The notes under the pieces were generated by a model that worked only from the letters and a program-made list of their open reading frames with translations, ran no database searches and was not told where the DNA came from. Source: an uncultured Flammeovirgaceae bacterium (lineage in GTDB: Bacteria; Bacteroidota; Bacteroidia; Cytophagales; Cyclobacteriaceae). From it: a stretch of DNA of 5,065 nucleotides. Position numbers and translations under genes: made by a program. Shown here one piece after another: positions 1-4,585 of this stretch; position 1 is the stretch's first letter, and the number at the start of each line of letters is the position of its first letter. The DNA lies in the NCBI GenBank assembly GCA_946886805.1, contig CAMPJM010000348.1, forward strand, positions 1-5,065. The letters are read 5' to 3'.

Positions 1-172
1 TTTCTGTTCTTACATCAAATAGTTGTAAGAATAAATTGTCAAGATGCGTTAAAGTATGGTAAAATCGTCCTTTCCCTGTGTAGCCCTTCTCCACTTCAGT
101 CCAAAAGTCGTCTATAAGACCATTGATGTTTGTGTATCCATTCAATAGTTCTTTAAATGATTTTTCTACCAT
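1..172 (-). CDS. HD-superfamily metal-dependent phosphohydrolase, N-terminal fragment (cut by window edge)
   Basis: The ATG at 172-170 on the minus strand opens a 57-codon frame that runs off the left edge without a stop. The peptide starts MVEKSFKELLNGYTNING and contains a GKGRFYHTLTHLDNL segment. An aromatic-tryptophan helix (DDFWTEVEKGY) followed by an R-x-YHTL-x-HL motif is the hallmark of the N-terminus of the COG4339-type predicted metal-dependent HD phosphohydrolases, where the histidines of YHTxxH contribute to the metal site. The family is usually about 200 aa, so roughly three quarters lies outside the window. The frame is open back to a TAG nine codons before the ATG, so the ATG is the only normal start. 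It starts 37 bp downstream of the ferredoxin stop on the same strand, so co-transcription is likely. The substrate of this family is not established. The family call is fairly firm; any specific reaction is not. Confidence 0.72.
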   Translation of the reverse strand, partial: MVEKSFKELLNGYTNINGLIDDFWTEVEKGYTGKGRFYHTLTHLDNLFLQLFDVRTE

Positions 173-209
173 CAGTTTTCGTTTATTTCTGAAAATCTAT
201 CAAATCCGG

Positions 210-533
210 TTAATAGGAATATTTAATGTGAGGGAGTTTGTAAATAGCGGGTACTTCAACTACAATATCACCCCTAACCTCAGTTTGGCACGCAAGCCTC
301 TCGTTCGCTGCCAGCCGATTTAATGACCTAAATCTATTTTCGTTGGCAGACAGAGGGCTTAAATTTTCGCTTCCTTCCAAAACTATCATTTTACAAGTGG
401 TACAATTGCCTTTTTTCCCACAGGTATGCATCCAGTCGATATAATTATCATGAATGACATCTAAAGCGGTTTGAGTGCCGTTATTGGCTAGTATCGTTTT
501 ATTAAACAAATTTTTTATTATAATGTGCGTCAT
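210..533 (-). CDS. [2Fe-2S] ferredoxin
   Basis: A complete 107-aa protein from the ATG at 533-531 to a TAA at 212-210. It has the plant/adrenodoxin-like ligand pattern C38-x5-C44-x2-C47 (HTCGKKGNCTTCK), with the fourth ligand C82 in RLACQTEV. The surrounding beta-grasp layout is typical: a beta-hairpin at residues 1-20 (HIIIKNLFNKTILANNG), the helix TALDVIHDNYIDW, the cluster loop, then NENRF...RLAANERLACQTEVRGDIVVEVP. Ferredoxins of this class are soluble one-electron carriers; the partner enzyme is not visible here. There is no signal peptide, so it is cytoplasmic. The C-terminal LPHIKY tail resembles short extensions seen in Bacteroidota members. The gene lies directly upstream of the HD phosphohydrolase and probably leads that operon; no Shine-Dalgarno sequence is seen before the ATG, as is usual in this phylum. 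Confidence 0.9.
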   Translation of the reverse strand: MTHIIIKNLFNKTILANNGTQTALDVIHDNYIDWMHTCGKKGNCTTCKMIVLEGSENLSPLSANENRFRSLNRLAANERLACQTEVRGDIVVEVPAIYKLPHIKYSY

Positions 534-603
534 ATTGTAGCAGTCTATAAATAGTGATTCTATTTTTTTCTAAACTAATATTTAGTTCCGATCTATTTAA
601 ACC

Positions 604-615
604 CAAATATATTTG
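604..615. promoter_or_regulatory. Palindrome CAAATATATTTG carrying a TAnnTTTG -7 element on both strands
   Basis: The 12 bases are perfectly self-complementary, so each strand reads TATATTTG, which matches the Bacteroidota primary-sigma -7 consensus TAnnTTTG. On the minus strand it lies 71 bp upstream of the ferredoxin ATG, a reasonable leader length. On the plus strand it would lie about 300 bp from the next gene. I find no good TTG -33 element at 19-21 bp spacing on either strand, so the promoter assignment is tentative; it could instead be an operator or a chance AT-rich palindrome. Confidence 0.35.
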
Positions 616-649
616 AAAATCGATCAGTTTATTTTAACGAATAGACGAG

Positions 650-784
650 AAGATGTTCAATGGAGATCAAAAATATTAAAAGCAAAGCTGTTTAATTCCT
701 TTTAAATTTTATCACTCAAATACAAACAGGACAATATTTTTGATAACTTGCTACTTTAAAAAATAGCATATAAATGAACATCTT
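650..784. repeat. 10-bp inverted repeat AAGATGTTCA / TGAACATCTT
   Basis: The arms are at 650-659 and 775-784 and are perfectly complementary, separated by 115 bases within the divergent intergenic region. Flanking bases do not extend the match. Such a wide pair could be two half-sites for a regulator or simple chance in AT-rich DNA. I favour chance unless related genomes keep it. Confidence 0.25.
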
Positions 785-916
785 AAAAACATAAAAAGAT
801 GGTTGCAGTATATAATTATGAATTCCGTTAAATTTATTTTTATAAAAAACCTGTGATAAATTTATAAAATAAAACCCTTAGAATAGAAATTTTGATATTG
901 AATCGGGATAGAATAT

Positions 917-1981
917 ATGGACAATAAACTTAATTACAATTCCATTGAAGCATACAGTGCGGCTTATACTAAAAAACTCATCAATAATTTTTTTAGTATG
1001 GAAGAATCCATTAATGGTAAGCAAATATTAACCCTTAGCAGTATACAGCAGGTAAATTTGCTGATCATAAAAAACCTTTTTCAAAAATGGAAGAAAGAAA
1101 CGGGTAAACTTCAAAGCCCATATTTCGATTACGATGATGAGGAAGTCAGAAAAGCCCTTCAACATTTTATGAATGTGCTTTCAAACCATATTACCATCAA
1201 AAAAAACCATTTTGAGCCGCTGTTAAAAAAATCAGTTACTGATGCCATATTTCTAATTTTTTCACCTTATATCTTCTATAGTAAAGAAATAAATCATCCG
1301 GAAAGGACCAGAATCTCATTGAATGATTTGATAGACATTGGAAAATATGTAAAAGTAAACAAGCTTCTACTGGATAACTTAATCCGGCAATTTAAGGAAC
1401 AGGATATTTCAGTAGTTTTTAATGATGAGGGGATAAGCATTTTTAATGAGGTTTATGAAAACTCAGACTTACCAGTGGTGTCCTGGGATGAATATTTTAA
1501 GAAATTCTCGGAAATACATCCTTTAACATTCGATATGATTTTCGAAGAAGGACAAGACGAGTCTTCTGATGAGGACTTTGTTAAACCTCTGGTAAAGGAT
1601 AATGAAAAAGCAGGATTTACAAGAGAAAAAAAAGAAACCGAAACCATTAAAAACCTTAATGAACGTTTTCACAAACCTCAGAAAACGCTGCATGAACAAT
1701 TAGCGTCAAAGCCAAGCTCAACATTGGCTGATTTGCATCAGCGAAATAAAATTTCAAGTATCAAAAAGTATATTACCCTTAATCAAAAATTTATGTTCAT
1801 TAATGAATTATTTAGTGGACACCAACCCGAATACCAAGAAGCAATCGAAAGATTAGAAACCAGTAGTAATCACAGGGAAGCGTTGTCGGTAATAAAAGTA
1901 TATCAGGAAAAACACCAATGGGACAACGAAGCCGAAGAAGCAAAAGAATTTTTGGAAATAATTGCTAAAAAATTCTCCTGA
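917..1981 (+). CDS. Conserved-looking protein of unknown function, 354 aa
   Basis: A complete frame from the ATG at 917 (a weak GGGA lies about 9 bases upstream) to a TGA at 1979-1981. I cannot assign a named family. Residues 1-165 are predominantly helical and charged (for example LLIIKNLFQKWKKETGKL at 48-65 and DEEVRKALQHFMNVLSNHI at 74-92). Residues 165-210 contain SVVFNDEGISIF and PVVSWDEYFKKFSEIHP. An acidic then lysine-rich low-complexity linker follows (211-275; EEGQDESSDEDF, then TREKKETETIKNLNERF). Residues 278-354 form a compact domain with KKYITLNQKFMFINELFSG, then two amphipathic helices ending EFLEIIAKKFS. From memory, this C-terminal pattern (lysine/arginine-rich segment, KFxFINELF, an acidic tail ending in KKF or RRF) recurs in Bacteroidota hypothetical proteins; I could not check this. 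No signal peptide or membrane segment is seen, so it is probably cytoplasmic. It is transcribed alone, divergent from the ferredoxin and convergent with the barrel gene. Confidence 0.85.
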   Translation: MDNKLNYNSIEAYSAAYTKKLINNFFSMEESINGKQILTLSSIQQVNLLIIKNLFQKWKKETGKLQSPYFDYDDEEVRKALQHFMNVLSNHITIKKNHFEPLLKKSVTDAIFLIFSPYIFYSKEINHPERTRISLNDLIDIGKYVKVNKLLLDNLIRQFKEQDISVVFNDEGISIFNEVYENSDLPVVSWDEYFKKFSEIHPLTFDMIFEEGQDESSDEDFVKPLVKDNEKAGFTREKKETETIKNLNERFHKPQKTLHEQLASKPSSTLADLHQRNKISSIKKYITLNQKFMFINELFSGHQPEYQEAIERLETSSNHREALSVIKVYQEKHQWDNEAEEAKEFLEIIAKKFS

Positions 1982-2109
1982 TTTTAAATCAAGATGACAA
2001 GCATTCTTTTTGGCCCAACTATTACCAAATAAGGATCGCCACACTCTTTTGTGAAGACGGACAGGTATTAGTGACGGGAGCCATGTTTAGGTTTAAAAAA
2101 CGTACCTGA
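1978..2109 (+). pseudogene. Short coding-like frame with no normal start, possible gene remnant
   Basis: Directly after the 354-aa gene, in a different frame, 43 codons from a CTG at 1978 read without a stop to TGA at 2107-2109. The peptide (DDKHSFWPNYYQIRIATLF, then CEDGQVLVTGAMFRFKKRT) has balanced amino-acid use and alternating hydrophobic residues, unlike translated AT-rich spacer. The frame is closed upstream by a TAA at 1966-1968 and holds no early ATG, GTG or TTG; the first ATG is nine codons from its end. It overlaps the convergent barrel gene by 17 bp. It may be the tail of a decayed gene, a short protein with an unusual start, or chance. I do not recognise the family. Confidence 0.25.
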
Positions 2110-2120
2110 CGCCTAAACCT
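2085..2120. repeat. Inverted repeat between convergent genes, two alternative 7-bp pairings
   Basis: GTTTAGG at 2085-2091 pairs with CCTAAAC at 2112-2118, and alternatively AGGTTTA at 2089-2095 pairs with TAAACCT at 2114-2120. The structure spans the stop codon of the minus-strand barrel gene (TAA at 2095-2093), where the two convergent transcription units meet. The run of six A (T on the minus strand) lies in the loop rather than after the stem, so it is not a textbook terminator for either gene; a bidirectional weak terminator is possible. Confidence 0.25.
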
Positions 2121-2770
2121 CCTTGTATAGCGTTAAAAGCCTCTTCTCTGTTCATCCGAATGAACATTCCCATTTCTGCAAAGGCGGCAAGTGGTATTTC
2201 CTTAAAAGCATATTCGAAACCAAACATCCATTCGGGGCCATACTCCAATAACCGATCGTTAAAGCTCTTAATATCATTCCTGTTGGGGTCCAATTTATAT
2301 TCATAAAGATATTTTACATCAATTACCCTTACAACTGCCCCCAATCCTATATACCAATCCAAATTCTCAAAACCCCTGCTCGATAAAAATCTCGGAATTG
2401 GATTGTGCATCATAAACCTGGCCTGAGCAGCATAGGTACCTTCCACACTATGCATAAAATACCCGAAATCTTGCTTTTCTATCCCCGCATACCCAAATTC
2501 AGTTTCTTCGTGAAAATTATTGATTACCTGTTCATCAGAAACGGAAGTATTAGAGAATCCACCGGCTATTTCAAAAGCAAACCGCTTTAAAAAGTACATC
2601 TTATAAGTTAAAGCCATGGGAGCTCCCACTTTTACACCAATACCTCCAATATATTTCTTCTCCTGCATCACAACACAGGTATAAGTTCCATTCAGACCGT
2701 TTTGACCATATGCTGCTATTGATAATAAAACTAAGACGATAGCTAATGTAAAAACCTTAAATCTTTGCAT
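2093..2770 (-). CDS. Outer-membrane beta-barrel protein with signal peptide
   Basis: A 225-aa protein starting at the ATG at 2770-2768. The frame can be extended by six codons to a TTG at 2788, but starting at MQRFKVF gives a canonical Sec signal peptide: basic n-region MQRFK, hydrophobic core VFTLAIVLVLLSIAA, and cleavage near AYGQ. The mature ~203 aa contain alternating, aromatic-rich strands (YIGGIGVKVGAPMALTYKMYF, then FAFEIAGGF, LDWYIGLGAVVRVI, EWMFGFEYAF, AFAEMGMFIRM) and end IQGGLGVRYVF. The C-terminal Phe after a glycine-rich last strand is the barrel-assembly signal of outer-membrane proteins. Length and strand number suggest a small barrel of about 8-10 strands, in the broad outer-membrane beta-barrel or PorT-like class; its cargo or ligand is unknown. 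It lies 107 bp downstream of the GyrI-like gene on the same strand; the intervening inverted repeats suggest its own transcription unit, though readthrough is possible. Confidence 0.78.
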   Translation of the reverse strand: MQRFKVFTLAIVLVLLSIAAYGQNGLNGTYTCVVMQEKKYIGGIGVKVGAPMALTYKMYFLKRFAFEIAGGFSNTSVSDEQVINNFHEETEFGYAGIEKQDFGYFMHSVEGTYAAQARFMMHNPIPRFLSSRGFENLDWYIGLGAVVRVIDVKYLYEYKLDPNRNDIKSFNDRLLEYGPEWMFGFEYAFKEIPLAAFAEMGMFIRMNREEAFNAIQGGLGVRYVF

Positions 2771-2815
2771 TTTGAGATGTTTTAACAAAGATCAGCAATA
2801 CTAGCGATATAATTA

Positions 2816-2834
2816 TTTTAAGAATTGCTTAAAA
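2816..2834. repeat. Hairpin TTTTAAG-AATTG-CTTAAAA upstream of the barrel gene
   Basis: A perfect 7-bp stem with a 5-base loop lies 46 bp before the ATG of the barrel gene and 44 bp after the GyrI-like stop. The stem is almost entirely A/T and no T-run follows it on the minus strand, so terminator function is doubtful; an operator for the barrel gene is an alternative. Neither is shown by the sequence. Confidence 0.3.
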
Positions 2835-2865
2835 ACAGGTATGTAAGGATTTTGAAAAATTTACG

Positions 2866-2876
2866 CCTATCATAGG
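2866..2876 (-). terminator. Possible weak terminator after the GyrI-like gene
   Basis: CCTATCATAGG is an 11-bp near-palindrome one base past the stop codon of the GyrI-like gene. On the minus strand the stem (CCTA, loop TGA, TAGG) is followed within five bases by AATTTTT. The stem is only four pairs with a workable loop, so termination would be weak. Confidence 0.25.
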
Positions 2877-2877
2877 T

Positions 2878-3411
2878 TCAAGGGGAAATAATACTCTCCA
2901 CCACTAACTTCTCATCAGAAATATATTTTTCAATAATAATTGGCTGTAAGAGAACGGCTTTTTCTTGTGCAAATTTTTTCATCTCTCCTTCTATTTTTTC
3001 CCTTGTAGGGATCACAAGGCTATGAGCTTCAACACTCGCTCTCAAAATTTTTCCTCCCTGAATTTTCCTGTAATCCAACTGGTCAGAGATATCCGAAGGC
3101 TCATCTGGCATGATCACGCCTACAAAGATTTCAACAGAATCCCCATTTTCAATTTCTTTTTGGCCAAGAAAATTTATAACTGACAAGATTCCCGAGTTTT
3201 TGTTGTCGTCTACAAATTTCTTCGCCTCGAAAAAAAGAGTTGCTATCGAATCACGATCATATCTGCCCTCATAATAATTTCCTATAAGGTGGTAATCGGT
3301 TGTTTCCACCACCTCCATTTTTATTTTATGGAAGCCTCCGAGGTAATTGTATCCGGCGATTAATGCGATTAACAATATTCCGCCTGATATCCATAATACT
3401 TTTCTTTTCAT
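2878..3411 (-). CDS. Membrane-anchored protein with a GyrI-like effector-binding-type domain (tentative)
   Basis: A complete 177-aa protein from the ATG at 3411-3409 to a TGA at 2880-2878. The N-terminus MKRKVLWISGGILLIALIAGYNYLGGF has a basic start and one hydrophobic segment (about residues 5-22) without a clear cleavage site, so it is best read as a signal anchor with the rest in the periplasm. The remaining ~150 aa alternate strands and helices: KIKMEVVETTDYHLIGNYYEG (the LIGxYYEG turn recalls the start of GyrI/AraC-effector-type domains), the helix SIATLFFEAKKFVDDN, SVEIFVGVIMPDE, YRKIQGGKILRASVEAH, then the helix REKIEGEMKKFAQEKA and the strand YISDEKLVVESIIS. Short membrane-anchored proteins with this order and a GGF motif after the anchor occur in Bacteroidota. 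In related domains the pocket binds small molecules; no ligand can be named here. It probably has its own promoter in the 85-bp gap upstream, though no clear element is visible. Confidence 0.6.
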   Translation of the reverse strand: MKRKVLWISGGILLIALIAGYNYLGGFHKIKMEVVETTDYHLIGNYYEGRYDRDSIATLFFEAKKFVDDNKNSGILSVINFLGQKEIENGDSVEIFVGVIMPDEPSDISDQLDYRKIQGGKILRASVEAHSLVIPTREKIEGEMKKFAQEKAVLLQPIIIEKYISDEKLVVESIISP

Positions 3412-3496
3412 TTTAAATTGACTTTCAAAAAGAGCAAATTATTAATACCCTCTGTTGGATAAATTAAGTAACATCAATTTGATTTCACACAAGAGA

Positions 3497-3889
3497 TTAG
3501 TACTCTTTCAAATAAACATAAAAACTTGTACCCCTCCCAACTTCGCTCTCAATTTCAATTCTTCCGCCGTTTTTTTCTATCATTGTTCTGATGATGTTCA
3601 AACCTATCCTCTTTCCCTCTGCTTTGGTAGTAAACCTTTTAAAGGGCGTGAAAACTCTGTCTCTATGCCGTTCCAAATCAATCCCGATCCCATTGTCTTG
3701 AACAATTAATAAAATATAACTGTCTTGTTTTTTGGAAGAAATTCTAATTTCAGGCTTTTTATTTTCATCGTAATATTTAATGGCGTTGCTCACCAGGTTT
3801 TTAACAATACTTAGAAGATACCCTTCAATGTAAGTAATGTTAGGGCAAACTTTAAAATCAACAGATAGACTGATCCCCTTATGTTTTAT
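3497..3889 (-). pseudogene. C-terminal ATPase domain of a sensor histidine kinase, remnant
   Basis: The frame is open from 3889, just after a TGA at 3892-3890, to a TAA at 3499-3497, giving 130 codons. It holds a nearly whole HATPase_c domain: N box around NLVSNAIKY (N31, N35), G1 box DNGIGID (residues 65-71), F box VFTPFKRF (79-86), a G2 box EGKRIGL (91-97) and the closing NGGRIEIESEVGRGTSFYVYL. The phosphoacceptor (HisKA) domain and every sensor domain are missing, so it cannot be a working kinase alone. The G2 box, normally GxGxGL, has Arg (AGG at 3610-3608) at the second glycine, which should weaken ATP binding. The only in-frame early start is a GTG at 3793-3791, inside the N box, which would remove part of the domain. 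It lies immediately after a CheB N-terminal fragment, in the +1 frame relative to it. Confidence 0.8.
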
Positions 3890-4037
3890 TCAGGCTTTTA
3901 AAATCTCTGGATAGATGCTGTGTTATAACAAAAGAAGCACCAGGGTTCGCAGGTATTTCTGTAAAAAATTCATGTAAAGCATCGTAGCCTCCGGCAGAAG
4001 AGCCTATTCCCACTATATAAAATTCTTTCTTTCCCAT
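3879..4037 (-). pseudogene. N-terminal fragment of a CheB methylesterase domain (CheB/CheR-type fusion remnant)
   Basis: The ATG at 4037-4035 opens 52 codons ending at a TAA at 3881-3879. The peptide begins MGKKEFYIVGIGSSAGGYDA and continues EFFTEIPANPGASFVITQHLSRDFKSL, the standard opening of a CheB C-terminal (methylesterase) domain. In CheB the catalytic Ser lies in GxSxGG and the His in xxQHx; here they are Ser14 and His41. The catalytic Asp and the remaining ~140 aa of the domain are gone. There is no receiver domain before it, which fits the Bacteroidota CheB-CheR-PAS-kinase fusions, where CheB comes first. Homology stops at about residue 49 and the frame then terminates, overlapping the histidine-kinase remnant by 11 bases. 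The parent was probably a fusion of about 1000 aa or more. Confidence 0.75.
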
Positions 4038-4309
4038 TTCAAGGTTTTACTACCCAAAAGCTAATCTTACTTTGAGAATCGTCTATTACATAGAAAATTC
4101 TTTTACAATAATCATAAATACTGCGTAGTAAGTTAAAAAATAAATTAAAAATAAAACAATTTGAAATTAAATAAGGTACTAAAAAAGCTATAATGAACAC
4201 TAATTGTGACTCCCTTAGACGTTTTATAATAACTAATTTTCTTGGATTTTGATTAGCTGGAGAAAATATTCTTCTTTAGATGAAGTGCTTTGTCGAGAAA
4301 TCAATCCAG

Positions 4310-4406
4310 GCAGCTAAATTCATTTATAAATTTGTATTTATTTTATTAAAAATGATTGTCCATTTTGATACCTAAAAAGAGGCTATTACTATTTTGCAGC
4401 TAAATT
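4310..4406. repeat. Direct repeat GCAGCTAAATT, two copies 86 bp apart
   Basis: Identical 11-mers lie at 4310-4320 and 4396-4406 in the gene-free stretch. The second copy overlaps a 10-bp palindrome, CTAAATTTAG, at 4400-4409. An 8-mer, AGGCTATT, also occurs twice nearby. No coding or mobile-element structure accompanies them; they may be debris of a small duplication or chance. Confidence 0.35.
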
Positions 4407-4537
4407 TAGGCTATTCTTTAATAACTGAAATATCTGTCTGCTACTATTTCTTTATTGTTAGGTAATATTACGGACAGTCATTTTATTAAATCTCAGCCGT
4501 ACGTTTAAAGAGAGTGGTTTAACTGCGCTGATTTTTC

Positions 4538-4552
4538 ATTGATTTTATCAAT
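4538..4552. repeat. Small hairpin ATTGAT-TTT-ATCAAT downstream of prmC
   Basis: A perfect 6-bp stem with a 3-base loop begins about 33 bases after the prmC stop. It is A/T-dominated and on the minus strand is followed by GAAAAATCAGC rather than a T-run, so it is not a convincing terminator. Confidence 0.2.
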
Positions 4553-4585
4553 TCTTTATTTCACATAAGAAGTTAAAACGATCAG

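Larger units (their letters stand above)
534..916. other. Divergent AT-rich intergenic region
   Basis: These 383 bp separate the minus-strand ferredoxin from the plus-strand 354-aa gene, so they should hold promoters for both. Stops are dense in all frames; the longest frames with a normal start are 8-21 codons and are not coding-like. No tRNA or other structured RNA is apparent. Features noted are the palindrome at 604-615, a long-range inverted repeat (650-659/775-784), and AT-rich palindromic stretches such as 856-865. A weak promoter-like AAATTTTG lies at 887-894, 22 bp before the plus-strand start, differing from TAnnTTTG at its first base. Confidence 0.6.
4038..4585. other. 548-bp AT-rich stretch without a convincing gene
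   Basis: This lies between prmC (whose transcript would enter it from the right) and the CheB remnant. Stops are frequent in all frames of the right-hand half. The left half has an open minus-strand frame at 4275-4039 (78 codons, no ATG, T-rich and hydrophobic, ending ISFWVVKP just before the CheB ATG) and a 26-codon frame at 4313-4233 containing RQSTSSKEEYFLQLI, which looks protein-like but starts directly after a stop. Either could be a relic of a decayed gene. A TAAATTTG element on the plus strand at 4327-4334 has no gene after it. No RNA gene is visible. Confidence 0.55.

Noticed and set aside
123..323. Plus-strand frame opposite the ferredoxin and HD genes
   Set aside because: It lies antisense to the ferredoxin 3' end and the HD gene start, both of which have clear family motifs.
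1453..2044. Minus-strand open frames at 1453-1647 and 1853-2044, overlapping the 354-aa gene
   Set aside because: They are antisense shadows with serine- and phenylalanine-rich, non-protein-like sequence; the plus-strand gene explains the region.
2771..2788. Six-codon N-terminal extension of the barrel protein from a TTG start
   Set aside because: The ATG at 2770 gives a normal-length signal peptide starting with a basic n-region, whereas the extension would lengthen it and needs a rarer start codon.
3455..3709. Plus-strand frame opposite the histidine-kinase remnant
   Set aside because: It is antisense to recognisable HATPase_c motifs and shows no coding character of its own.
3879..3892. 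Programmed +1 frameshift joining CheB and kinase fragments
   Set aside because: I see no shift-prone motif or stimulatory structure, and the joined product would still lack most of CheB and all of HisKA, so a decayed gene explains it better.
4039..4275. Open minus-strand frame of 78 codons ending just before the CheB ATG
   Set aside because: It has no ATG; the earliest GTG (4200) leaves 53 residues dominated by Phe, Leu and Ile, as expected from T-rich DNA. I recognise no motif, so I did not call it a gene.
4462..4471. Palindrome GTAATATTAC
   Set aside because: It is ten bases, isolated, in AT-rich gene-free DNA with no adjacent promoter element or gene, so chance suffices.
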